Assembly: GCA_041623895.1 (NCBI GenBank)
Contig: JBFJVZ010000119.1
Location: 1 to 17,373, forward strand
DNA: 17,373 nt
From: JBFJVZ01 sp041623895
Lineage (GTDB): Bacteria; Planctomycetota; Planctomycetia; Pirellulales; Pirellulaceae
Direction: 5' to 3'
A program made the position numbers and the translations under genes. Within the stretch, counting starts at the first letter, position 1. The number at the start of each line of letters is the position of its first letter. Positions 1-7,197 of this stretch are shown in pieces. The notes beneath the pieces were generated by a model. That model was not told the DNA's origin and searched no databases. It worked only from the letters and a program-made list of their open reading frames with translations.

Positions 1-719
1 ACGGCACCGGCCAGGGCAGCCGACATTTTTACATGTTGGTATTCGGGCCGCAGAATCAGCCCAAGTTTTCGCTCGACCTGCACGCTTCCACCGCCCAGCA
101 CTCGGCCTTCAATCTTCAGTGCGTCGTCTTCGCCGGCAGAATAATTAGATCGCGTCAGAATCGGACCGGTCGCGATGGTCATGACTTCACTTTTGCGAAT
201 CGCGCTTTTTAATAAACGCTGATGACGTAAACGCGTATCCAACAACCAGCCGCCATGCAAATCTTTGACGCGACTTTTGGGTGGCGAAGTGATCTTCACA
301 TCCAGCGGATCACCGCGGCGAGCCCCCGGCGGGACAAAAGCTCTGACCAGCACGAGCGCCGTATCATCGCGCTCCAGAAACTGATTGGGACTGGGTACGC
401 TGTTGTGATTCATTTCGTCCAGTAGCTGATCGCGATAGCCCGATGGATCGCTGGGCCCGCCGGTACCTTGCAGTGCGTTGACCGCTGCGACACCGTCGAC
501 TTGAATCACATTCATACCGCGAGGAACAACGGCTTCGCGAAGCAGGTCAGGCGGATCAGGTACCTTCATCAACTCTCGCAGCCGAGTATCCTCGTCGACC
601 TCATCGGAGTTGTTTCGCCACAGGGAGCAGCCGCACGAAAACGCGAACAAAACCATCGCGATCAGGCAACTGAAAGTGGGCGGGAGTTTTCCAAGCGCTC
701 GGGGCATCCTGCCACGCAT
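1..719 (-). CDS. FlgI-like (flagellar P-ring family) lipoprotein, partial
   Basis: The open frame starts at ATG 719 and runs off the left edge, giving 239 codons of an incomplete protein. Residues 14-31 form a hydrophobic signal ending in Ser-Cys-Gly-Cys, a plausible lipobox (Cys29 or Cys31), so an outer-membrane lipoprotein is likely. The next part resembles the N-terminal half of the flagellar P-ring protein FlgI: a G-[VA]-x-A-V-x-A-L-Q-G-T-G motif near residues 76-87, then alternating 'ALVLVRAFVPPGARRGDPLDV' character near 121-141, and 'LHGGWLLDTRL' near 154-164, matching the FlgI 'sLrGG.Ll.T.L' pattern. Classical FlgI is Sec-exported and not a lipoprotein, so the lipobox is unusual. Start is ambiguous: ATG 719 has a weak AGAGA upstream, ATG 707 an AGG immediately upstream. 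It follows the MazG gene by about 96 bp on the same strand. Family assignment comes from remembered motifs; the C-terminal half is missing. Confidence 0.6.
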   Translation of the reverse strand, partial: MRGRMPRALGKLPPTFSCLIAMVLFAFSCGCSLWRNNSDEVDEDTRLRELMKVPDPPDLLREAVVPRGMNVIQVDGVAAVNALQGTGGPSDPSGYRDQLLDEMNHNSVPSPNQFLERDDTALVLVRAFVPPGARRGDPLDVKITSPPKSRVKDLHGGWLLDTRLRHQRLLKSAIRKSEVMTIATGPILTRSNYSAGEDDALKIEGRVLGGGSVQVERKLGLILRPEYQHVKMSAALAGA

Positions 720-815
720 GTCACGGTCTCTGTTTTCTGGGCAATTCGGGCACTTCCAGCGGCTGGTGATACCGAAGAAGTTCACCGCAGGGCAAGAGAA
801 AACGTGCTTCCGGCC

Positions 816-1184
816 TCAGTGCTCACCTTCCCCGGGTGGCTGAAGCTTCTGGTTGTCCCGGTGCCGGTTCTTATCCCGCTTCGTCTTCTTGTCCAAGTTA
901 CGCATCAGCGCAGCGGTCAAATCGATACCGCTCTGGTTGGCCAAACAGATCGTGACGAACAGCACGTCGGCGAGCTCATCGGCCAAATCCCCCGGCGTTT
1001 CGCCGGCTTTGATCGATTGTTCCCCGCAGGTTCGCGACAGAATACGGGCGACTTCCCCGACTTCTTCGACCAACTGAGCCAAGTTGGTCATTTCATCAAA
1101 GTAGCGAACTCCGATCGATTGGATCCACGTGTCGACCGCATCCTGGGCTTGGCGAATCGTCAGCGGCTGTGGCTGCCGACTCAT
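816..1184 (-). CDS. MazG-type nucleotide pyrophosphohydrolase
   Basis: A 122-residue all-alpha protein of the MazG/YpjD-like superfamily, which hydrolyses (d)NTPs to monophosphates and pyrophosphate and is generally viewed as cytoplasmic nucleotide-pool house-cleaning. The Mg2+-binding signature is complete: E40-E41-x-x-E44 in helix 2 and E70-x-x-D73 in helix 3. The helices after it ('LFVTICLANQSGIDL') fit the single-domain form of about 110-120 residues. The tail is short, basic and Lys/Arg-rich, then acidic, with no recognised motif. Its ATG (1184-1182) overlaps the stop of the upstream FG-GAP gene as ATGA at 1181-1184, so translational coupling is likely. Substrate specificity cannot be read from the sequence. 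The pairing of a cytoplasmic enzyme with a secreted protein is not functionally obvious. Confidence 0.85.
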   Translation of the reverse strand: MSRQPQPLTIRQAQDAVDTWIQSIGVRYFDEMTNLAQLVEEVGEVARILSRTCGEQSIKAGETPGDLADELADVLFVTICLANQSGIDLTAALMRNLDKKTKRDKNRHRDNQKLQPPGEGEH

Positions 1185-2383
1185 TTCGCTAGCAACAGGT
1201 AAGTCCCGCTTTTGCCTGCCACGCCGATGTCCACCCGATCGTCGCCATCAATGTCTTCGACGACAAGCTGCAGACCGCAGCCCACGTGACCTTCCTCGAT
1301 CGTATGCCGAGTGAATTCGCGGGTCTTGTTATTCCACTTGTAGTAATACAAGCAGGGCATTTCCATCCCGCCGGGGTCTTTTCCGTTGTGGGCGAAGTAA
1401 CGCTTGCCGGTTATCAATTCGGGTGATCCGTCAGCATCCAAGTCAGCCCAAGCCAAGGTGTGTGGTTGGCTGTAGCTGTCATCGATCTTGTGCGGGCTGA
1501 ACTGGATCTCGCCCTCGTCAGTCGTGCCGGTGTTTTCCCACCAGATCAATCCGTAATCGTGCCCGTTGCCAAAGATCAGATCGCTGTCACCGTCTTTGTC
1601 CAAGTCGGTGACGATCATCGGCACACTGGCGTGCAAGTTCCAACTGGCGTGGAATTTCCACGGACCGCTCCAGGGTCCCGCTTTCGGCTGCTCGTACCAG
1701 CCGAGCCCAACCAGGATATCTTTCAGTCCGTCGCCGTTCAGGTCGCCGACCGCCATGCCATGGCCGTTGATGTCGGGCCCCAACTCATGCGGCTTTAGTT
1801 CGTAGATCGCGCCGCCATCGGCAGCCTTGGCAGCTGCTTTGGCAGCCGACGGCTGCTTGTCGACCAGTCGCCAAATCACGGTGGGATTTTTCTTGTTCCA
1901 ACTATTCACGATCCATTCAGGACGACCATCACCGTCAACGTCCTCCAACAACTGTCCTTCGTTTTGCGAAAGTTTCGTGTCGACCAACAAGTGCTGCCGC
2001 CAATGCTTGCCCAGCCGCAGCCCTTCGGGGCCGGGGTTTTCGTACCAGTGAACTTCGGTGGGCACAAAAGATCCGGCGATCACATCCAAGCGGCCGTCGC
2101 CATTCATGTCCCACAAGTAGTCACCGTTGCTTTGCACGTAACCATTCCAGTCTTCGATCGAACGCACCGGCCGCGGCGCCCAATCGCCGTTGCGATACCA
2201 ATTGCGGCCGGCAACCAGATCTTTCTTGCCGTCACCATCCAGGTCACCGCAAGCGATTCCCTCGTTGCTGTCGATCATCAGCAAACGGGAGTCGAATTTT
2301 ACTTCGGGGTCGGCTGCGGTCGCTGTGAGACTGGCAATTGCGAACACGCACGCGAACACCAACAGAGGCAAGCGAAGATGCAT
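1181..2383 (-). CDS. Secreted FG-GAP/VCBS repeat protein
   Basis: A 400-residue exported protein. The start at ATG 2383 is preferred to the longer frame from 2494 because it opens with a textbook signal peptide (Met-His-Leu-Arg, a Leu/Phe/Ala core, cleavage after Ala-Thr-Ala-Ala) and has AGGAAG about 8 bases upstream. The mature part contains about seven FG-GAP-like repeats, each with a Ca2+-binding D-x-[DN]-x-D-G loop: DLDGDGKKD, DMNGDGRLD, DVDGDGRPE, DLNGDGLKD, DLDKDGDSD, DLDADGSPE and DIDGDDRVD, the last ending close to the C-terminus. This fits a seven-bladed beta-propeller as in integrin-alpha-like and VCBS proteins, which planctomycetes carry in large numbers. No enzyme domain or sorting tag is visible, so binding or adhesion is a guess. 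It is the first gene of a minus-strand cluster with the pyrophosphohydrolase. Confidence 0.85.
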   Translation of the reverse strand: MHLRLPLLVFACVFAIASLTATAADPEVKFDSRLLMIDSNEGIACGDLDGDGKKDLVAGRNWYRNGDWAPRPVRSIEDWNGYVQSNGDYLWDMNGDGRLDVIAGSFVPTEVHWYENPGPEGLRLGKHWRQHLLVDTKLSQNEGQLLEDVDGDGRPEWIVNSWNKKNPTVIWRLVDKQPSAAKAAAKAADGGAIYELKPHELGPDINGHGMAVGDLNGDGLKDILVGLGWYEQPKAGPWSGPWKFHASWNLHASVPMIVTDLDKDGDSDLIFGNGHDYGLIWWENTGTTDEGEIQFSPHKIDDSYSQPHTLAWADLDADGSPELITGKRYFAHNGKDPGGMEMPCLYYYKWNNKTREFTRHTIEEGHVGCGLQLVVEDIDGDDRVDIGVAGKSGTYLLLAK

Positions 2384-2731
2384 CGGTTGTTCTTCCTGAA
2401 ATAGTTGAGAAAACGGATAGTGATTTGACAGAGCCAATTCTAGGGTAGGCCCCGCCTGGTGATGGGAACTGCAAGGATGGAACCGGCATGACAAGTTCTG
2501 GCCTGCTTCGGAGCTTTCTAACTATGCTAGCCGCTGAAGGATCGTAGGTGGAGCAGCCGATTTGCTGTTTCAACCGGAACAAACCTTACGGAAACCGGGA
2601 CTTTCCGATCCCACCCGCTCGGGAGGGTTTGTTCGGGAGGCGAAAAAAGCGCATGATCGGGCGGAGCAGGGAGAAACGCGACCTGTTTCCGGCTCTTGCC
2701 ACCAAGCAACTGGATACGAAGCACGACGACC
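2384..2731. other. Divergent intergenic region between the FG-GAP gene and the MaoC gene
   Basis: About 350 bases with the minus-strand FG-GAP gene on one side and the plus-strand hydratase on the other, so both promoters should lie here. Short open frames exist on both strands but none has a ribosome-binding site or recognisable protein content, and they overlap each other. The only clear signal is the AGGAAG ribosome-binding site of the FG-GAP gene near 2390-2397. I could not single out convincing -35/-10 boxes. Confidence 0.4.
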
Positions 2732-3247
2732 ATGGATCAAACGACGCGCGAAGAACTGCTGTACAGCGAAGACCTTCACGTCGGGGATTCTTGGACCACC
2801 GACTGGCGCGAAATCAGCGGTGATGACGTTGCCGATTTTGCCCAGCTGACCGGTGATCATGATCCGCTTCATACCGACGCCGCCGGCACATCGTCGCCAT
2901 ACGGCAAACCGATTGCCCATGGCTTATTAGGTTTAAGCGTGATGGCGGGCTTGAGCACGACCTGCCCCGCCGTGGCGACGCTGGCCTTCACGACGGTCGC
3001 TGATTGGGAATTCAAAGCGCCGATTTTCTTTGGGGACAAAGTACAAGTTGTCACCGAAGTCGAATCGATCGAGCCACACGGCAGACGCGCCAGCCGTGTT
3101 GTTTGGTTTCGCAAGCTACTGAACGAAGACGGAAAAGTCCTGCAGCAGGGACGTTTGGTCACGCTGGTGTCGTCAAGAGAGCGTGTGCGACGCAAAGTCG
3201 CAAGCGGCGATGCGGATGCCAAGCGAGGCAAATTGCCGCCTCGGTAG
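2732..3247 (+). CDS. MaoC-like (R)-specific hydratase
   Basis: A 171-residue single hot-dog-fold protein of the MaoC/PhaJ hydratase family, which adds water to trans-2-enoyl-CoA or a related thioester in the cytoplasm. The catalytic 'hydratase 2' signature is present: 'FAQLTGDHDPLHTD' at about 36-49 with Asp42 and His47 as the likely catalytic pair, followed by 'PYGKPIAHGLLGLS' at about 56-69. Length fits single-domain PhaJ-type enzymes plus a basic C-terminal tail of about 25 residues (Arg/Lys-rich) that looks disordered. Start ATG 2732 is chosen over the in-frame ATG 2696 because the extra 12 residues have no family similarity; no strong ribosome-binding site marks either. It stands alone and neighbours do not indicate a pathway: fatty-acid, polyhydroxyalkanoate and amino-acid catabolism are all possible. 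Confidence 0.85.
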   Translation: MDQTTREELLYSEDLHVGDSWTTDWREISGDDVADFAQLTGDHDPLHTDAAGTSSPYGKPIAHGLLGLSVMAGLSTTCPAVATLAFTTVADWEFKAPIFFGDKVQVVTEVESIEPHGRRASRVVWFRKLLNEDGKVLQQGRLVTLVSSRERVRRKVASGDADAKRGKLPPR

Positions 3248-3252
3248 CAATC

Positions 3253-3381
3253 ATGTTGGAACAATTGTTCAACACGTGCGTTGTTATCGGGGGAGTGATT
3301 GCTCTTCTGGTTGGAGCTTTCCCTACCCCTACATGCCCCCTGCAGATCTGCCCACGCCTGCGGTTTATAGAGCAACATTGA
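3253..3381 (+). CDS. Possible small membrane protein (hypothetical)
   Basis: A 42-residue frame six bases after the hydratase stop. It begins Met-Leu-Glu-Gln-Leu-Phe and has one hydrophobic stretch of about 15 residues (VVIGGVIALLVGAF), so a single-pass membrane peptide is conceivable. No clear ribosome-binding site precedes it. The frame ends in a polar tail while the neighbouring frame stays open to 3503, hinting at a -1 shift near the C-rich run around 3320-3343. No homology recognised; it may be chance. Confidence 0.2.
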   Translation: MLEQLFNTCVVIGGVIALLVGAFPTPTCPLQICPRLRFIEQH

Positions 3382-3509
3382 AGAGTGCGTACCTGATGAC
3401 ATGGCGGTCGCTGTGGCCGATCAAGCAACTCCTGACATGGCGTTTCATCAGGCAATCTCGCCAACGACTCGAAGCCGTGGGATTGACGATCAGCGGAACC
3501 TAGCGTTTC

Positions 3510-3542
3510 TTTCGACTCGCCGTTTTTCTGCGAATCGCGAAA
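3510..3542. terminator. Imperfect hairpin between convergent genes
   Basis: TTTCG (3510-3514) pairs with CGAAA (3538-3542) and TCGC (3517-3520) with GCGA (3530-3533), with a T-rich loop between. It lies just downstream of the transglutaminase stop and downstream of the hydratase. There is no T-tract after the stem on either strand, so intrinsic termination is uncertain. Confidence 0.25.
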
Positions 3543-3546
3543 CCCC

Positions 3547-4467
3547 TCAGCTTTCGCTCAAGACTTCCACATCGACGCTGACTTGCAATTGCGGTTTGCC
3601 GCCTCCCAGCACAACGCCTCGCATGGGACTGACTTCGTTGTAATCACGACCGAGGCAAATCGGAATGTGACTGGTGCCGCAGCGACAGGCATTGGTGGGG
3701 TCGACGTCAATCCAACCTAAGTGCGGGCCCATGTAAACGCTGACCCAGGCATGCGATTCGTCCGCACCCACCAATCGCTGCTGACCTGGGCCAGGAACGG
3801 TGTGTAGGTATCCGCTGATGTATCTGGCCGGCAAGCCGATCGATCGCAAACCGGCGATTTGCACATGGGCGAAGTCCTGGCAAACGCCCGCTTTTAAGTC
3901 AAAAGCTTTCTCTGTCGTTGTGGAGACGTCGGTGGCGGTGGTGTCATACTTAAAATCGTGGTTGATTCGCCTGGTCAAATCCAGTGTTGCCTCAATCATG
4001 TCGCGGTTAGCAGTAAAGGACGCCAGCGCATAATCGGCAAACCGTTGACTCCGACGTATACGTGGCGAATCAAAGCAATATTCTTGGACTTCCAGCCAGC
4101 GGTCATCCGATGCATCGCTGACACCGCGGACTACATCTTCCCAGCGGACGGACGGCTCTGACTTGGGATAAGGATCGCAATGAATGCTGACGTCGCTATC
4201 GATGGTCACACTCAATTCGCGGTGCAAAGATTCGATGGCAAAGGTGTAAACGAGATTACCGAAATAATCTTCATGTTGCTCAACGATGTCGGGCTCCGGT
4301 GTGATCAGCACGTCCACTTGATGAGACTCGATGCGGGCAAGCATGTGCGACATCGTTCGGGGCATCATCCGCAGCTGATTCTGGCAAATCGCTACGGGTT
4401 CGCTGTAGCGATAACGTGTTTGATGCTTGATCTTGTAACGAACTGTATTTGACACGGCAGCAATCAC
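3547..4467 (-). CDS. Transglutaminase-like cysteine protease with bacterial transglutaminase-like N-terminal domain
   Basis: A 306-residue protein with two domains: an N-terminal beta-rich 'Bact_transglu_N' type domain (about 10-95, starting 'YKIKHQTRYRYSEPV') and a transglutaminase core (about 150-260). The papain-like triad is visible: Cys196 in 'GVCQDFAH', His239 in 'ADESHAWVSVY', and Asp256 in 'DVDPTN'. The C-terminal 'GRDYNEVSPMRG' is also typical of the family. There is no signal peptide, so it should act in the cytoplasm. The start is GTG 4467, overlapping the stop of the fusion gene as GTGA (4464-4467), which implies coupled translation. In operons of this type it is predicted to cleave or transfer isopeptide or amide bonds made by the ATP-grasp ligase (prediction from comparative genomics). 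Last gene of the four-gene unit. Confidence 0.88.
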   Translation of the reverse strand: MIAAVSNTVRYKIKHQTRYRYSEPVAICQNQLRMMPRTMSHMLARIESHQVDVLITPEPDIVEQHEDYFGNLVYTFAIESLHRELSVTIDSDVSIHCDPYPKSEPSVRWEDVVRGVSDASDDRWLEVQEYCFDSPRIRRSQRFADYALASFTANRDMIEATLDLTRRINHDFKYDTTATDVSTTTEKAFDLKAGVCQDFAHVQIAGLRSIGLPARYISGYLHTVPGPGQQRLVGADESHAWVSVYMGPHLGWIDVDPTNACRCGTSHIPICLGRDYNEVSPMRGVVLGGGKPQLQVSVDVEVLSES

Positions 4468-7028
4468 TTTTTGGGAAAACCGTGTGAATGAAGGCGGCCC
4501 GTCAAAGCCTGCACGCCAGCGGTGTGAATCAGGTAACGGGCTGAAATCGCGTCGGAGAGTTGCGGAAGCCGTGCGATCAAGAATTCCAACAGCCTTTTTA
4601 ATTCGCCGCGTGTACGTTGTTCGCCGACACGTGAAAGTGCAAACGGATCGGGCATCTGAACTTGATGGAGTAAGTCTTTGGCCAGCTTTTCGTCTTGGTC
4701 AAGTCCCGCTTCCGTGGCATCACCGGGAAGTTCAACGATCAATTCATCGATCCGCTGCAGCTGAAAGATAATCGAGCGAGGATTTGTGTTGTCGGTGATT
4801 AGCAAATCAATCACCGCGGCGGGTTGAAGCTGATGCAGGTAGCGAACGCGGTATGTCATCAAACTGTCACGCGTCCGCAGAACAGACTCCAGCAATTGCT
4901 GCTCGTCGGCAATCACGTCAACCAATGTGGCTGCCAGTAGCTCGGCGGTTTGCCAGGCGCGTTCGATACGGCGACCGAGTTCCAGGAAACGCCAGGCGTG
5001 CGTTCTGGTCATGCTTTCGCTGGCCAGGCCCGCAAATGCCAACATGGCCGGAATCAACCTGTTGACGCGGTCGATCGTCGCCGTCATGTCTCGACTGGCG
5101 AAAGTTTCGGCATCCTGCAACTCGTCATCGATGCGGGTCAGGATGCGATAGCCGTCCAGCGAGATTCTATCTCGAACCGCCGAAGCGTTGTTCATCATGT
5201 TTGTCAGACTCGCCAACAATCCGCGTTGCTGAGCGGCGTCAAACACCGACTCCGGAAGCACTGTCTCCAATGTTGGTAACGCTTTCTCGAATTCCTTGAT
5301 CGCGTAATCCGGGTCGAGCTGGCCGACCGCAGCCAAGGCCGCAATCAAGCGCGGCACATCGGGCATGTCAACCAGTTCGTTCTCACCCGCTAAGCGAGTC
5401 ATCGTTGTCCGCAAGAGCCGAGCAATCGACTCCGCTCGCTCGAAGTATCGTCCAAACCAAAACAGATTTTCGGCAACGCGGCTGGGTAATTCATCACCGC
5501 CGCGGGTCAAGCGAATCGTCTCGCCGGCGGGCGGCAGCAGCGTCGTTTCCGTATCGACCGGATGTTCACCGATCACCCAGCAATCCAGACCCAAGCGACC
5601 GGATGTGGGACTTTGATCCAACGGCTCCGATTCCGGACTGACACGGGCAAGTCCTCCCGGCAACACTTCCACGCTAGCTGCCGTCTGCAATTGAAATGAA
5701 CGCAGGGCAACATGCCAGGGCTGCAACTGCTGATCGTACCAAACCGGTGTCACGCTGCGACTGGGACGCGACTGAGCCACATACTGATGAGGGTTGGCGT
5801 TGATGGCCGCGACCAGTTCTTCTCGACCTGCCAGTGAAAGCGACGCCGGTACGGTCGGGGCCGCACCCGTGATCACAAACGCCGGGCGAATGACCAGATC
5901 GTCAAGGTGCTGCAAGACATAGGTCCGTTCCTTTTGACCACCGCACCAATAGGTTGCCACTGATGGCAACGCCAACTCCTCGCTGAATAGAAATCTGGCG
6001 GCGGCGGGCAGGAATGGCAACAGCGCCGGCATCTGGGCCAAAGTACTGCCGATGTCGTTGGCCACTGCCACCGCCCCGCTGCGAATCGTCTGCAATAAAC
6101 CAGTAGCGCCTTCGGTGGAATCGGGTTCCAATTCCAAAGGATCGCATTTCTGGTCGGAAATCTTTCGCCACAATACCTCCAGCGGCAGCAAGCCGCCAAG
6201 TGTCTTTACGTTCAAGCGACCGCGTCGCACCGCCAGGTCGCGTCCTTGGACCAGAGTGTATCCGAGATAGCGAGCCAGATAGGCGTCCTCGAAATACCGG
6301 TAGCTGCGCGGGCCCGGTGAAAGGATGGCGACTCGCGGATTGTCTCTTTGCCGCGGCGCGATGGAAGCCAGATGTTCCTGCAGCGAAACAAAAAAACGGG
6401 CCAGCCGATGAACATTGCTTTGGCGGATCAATTGCGGCAACGCGCGGGTAATGATGATTCGGTTTTCCAACGCGAAGCCCAGCCCGCTGGGCGCGCGTGT
6501 GCGGTCGCCCGTCACCCACCAAGTGCCATCGTGATTGCGGGATAGATCGGTCGCCGTCAAATGCAATCGACGCGGACTGGTTGCGGGCAACTCATGATAG
6601 GTGCGGGCATAAGTTGGATTTGCACTCAACAATTCTGCCGGCAACACCCGTTCTTTAATCAGCCGCTGGGGGCCGAGCAAGTCCGCCAAAACTGCTTCCA
6701 ACACTCGCACCCGCTGCCCGAGCCCGGATTCCAGGACCTGCGATTCGGCCGGGCTGATCACTAGCGGGATCGTTGATAGCTTCCACGGTCGCGCAGGCGC
6801 GTCTTTACGGTCAATATGAAAGTTGGCGGCACTTTGATGCACCAAACGGTCCGCTTCCTCGGCGCGGGCCTGGATTCCCTGAGCGCCTAGCGAATCCAGA
6901 AAACCAGCGATCGGTTTCCAGGCATCTCGAACCTGGCCATCCTGACGTCGATATTCATCAAATCCCTTCCCGCCCCAACGGTATTGGGAAAATGGTGCGT
7001 CTCGGGACAAAGTCGGATTTGATTCCAC
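4464..7028 (-). CDS. Circularly permuted ATP-grasp / alpha-E (DUF403) fusion protein
   Basis: An 854-residue fusion. Residues about 20-490 are a circularly permuted type 2 ATP-grasp domain ('DRTRAPSGLGFALENR' about 175-190, 'LSPGPRSYRYFEDAYLARYLG' about 236-256, 'LPSVATYWCGG' about 354-364, 'VLPGGLARVS' about 455-464). Residues about 516-854 are an all-helical alpha-E domain, opening 'SRVAENLFWFGRYFERAES', clearly homologous to the start of the neighbouring alpha-E gene. Fusions of this length are known in the family. Oddities in the ATP-grasp half: the nucleotide-binding Lys of 'V[VI]K[PA]A' is Arg381; the Gly-rich loop (ESGGYG in the standalone copy) is absent; and GGGSKD is replaced by SGRLGLD (about 476-482). 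It may therefore be a non-catalytic partner. Start is GTG 7028 without a visible ribosome-binding site, 71 bases inside the preceding small ORF; an in-frame stop lies about 60 bases upstream. Confidence 0.88.
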   Translation of the reverse strand: MESNPTLSRDAPFSQYRWGGKGFDEYRRQDGQVRDAWKPIAGFLDSLGAQGIQARAEEADRLVHQSAANFHIDRKDAPARPWKLSTIPLVISPAESQVLESGLGQRVRVLEAVLADLLGPQRLIKERVLPAELLSANPTYARTYHELPATSPRRLHLTATDLSRNHDGTWWVTGDRTRAPSGLGFALENRIIITRALPQLIRQSNVHRLARFFVSLQEHLASIAPRQRDNPRVAILSPGPRSYRYFEDAYLARYLGYTLVQGRDLAVRRGRLNVKTLGGLLPLEVLWRKISDQKCDPLELEPDSTEGATGLLQTIRSGAVAVANDIGSTLAQMPALLPFLPAAARFLFSEELALPSVATYWCGGQKERTYVLQHLDDLVIRPAFVITGAAPTVPASLSLAGREELVAAINANPHQYVAQSRPSRSVTPVWYDQQLQPWHVALRSFQLQTAASVEVLPGGLARVSPESEPLDQSPTSGRLGLDCWVIGEHPVDTETTLLPPAGETIRLTRGGDELPSRVAENLFWFGRYFERAESIARLLRTTMTRLAGENELVDMPDVPRLIAALAAVGQLDPDYAIKEFEKALPTLETVLPESVFDAAQQRGLLASLTNMMNNASAVRDRISLDGYRILTRIDDELQDAETFASRDMTATIDRVNRLIPAMLAFAGLASESMTRTHAWRFLELGRRIERAWQTAELLAATLVDVIADEQQLLESVLRTRDSLMTYRVRYLHQLQPAAVIDLLITDNTNPRSIIFQLQRIDELIVELPGDATEAGLDQDEKLAKDLLHQVQMPDPFALSRVGEQRTRGELKRLLEFLIARLPQLSDAISARYLIHTAGVQALTGRLHSHGFPKK

Positions 7029-7197
7029 AGAGGTCGACCGGTTTTGGTAACGAGGCAGTAACCCGGAGCCTGCGCTTAAATATCTTGCCCATCATAAACC
7101 GCCGCGAATCCAACGTCACCTGGATGAGGACCCGCTTGCGGCATGCATCGACGCACTGTTGTGGGGTTTCGTGGAAAAATGCCACCCGAATTGTCAT
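6958..7197 (-). pseudogene. 79-codon ORF, possible deletion relic of a transglutaminase-DUF2126 gene
   Basis: The ATG at 7197 overlaps the alpha-E stop as ATGA (7194-7197), exactly where a downstream operon gene would begin. The first residues, 'MTIRVAFFHET', resemble the conserved start of the roughly 1100-residue transglutaminase-DUF2126 proteins (M-[ST]-I-x-V-A-L-x-H). About 20 residues later 'VTLDSRRF' resembles their usual C-terminal 'TLDLRR'. After that the frame reads through the start of the fusion gene into low-similarity sequence and stops at 6958. This is what a large in-frame internal deletion would leave. The family comparison is from memory and the matches are short, so an unrelated small coupled gene, or a chance frame, cannot be excluded. 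Confidence 0.4.

Larger units (their letters stand above)
3248..3546. other. Convergent intergenic region with short or broken ORFs
   Basis: About 300 bases between the hydratase stop and the transglutaminase stop. It contains a 12-bp palindrome GAACAATTGTTC at about 3258-3269. A 42-codon plus-strand frame starting at ATG 3253 encodes a hydrophobic segment (VVIGGVIALLVGAF), while the next 120 bases are open in the neighbouring frame. Neither frame is recognisable as a known protein. Confidence 0.4.

Noticed and set aside
468..1202. A 244-codon plus-strand frame across the FlgI-like and MazG genes
   Set aside because: It spans two genes and the gap between them on the other strand, and its translation has no recognisable domain.
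2384..2494. N-terminal extension of the FG-GAP protein to 2494
   Set aside because: The extra 37 residues precede a normal signal peptide and lack a ribosome-binding site, whereas ATG 2383 has both a signal peptide and AGGAAG upstream.
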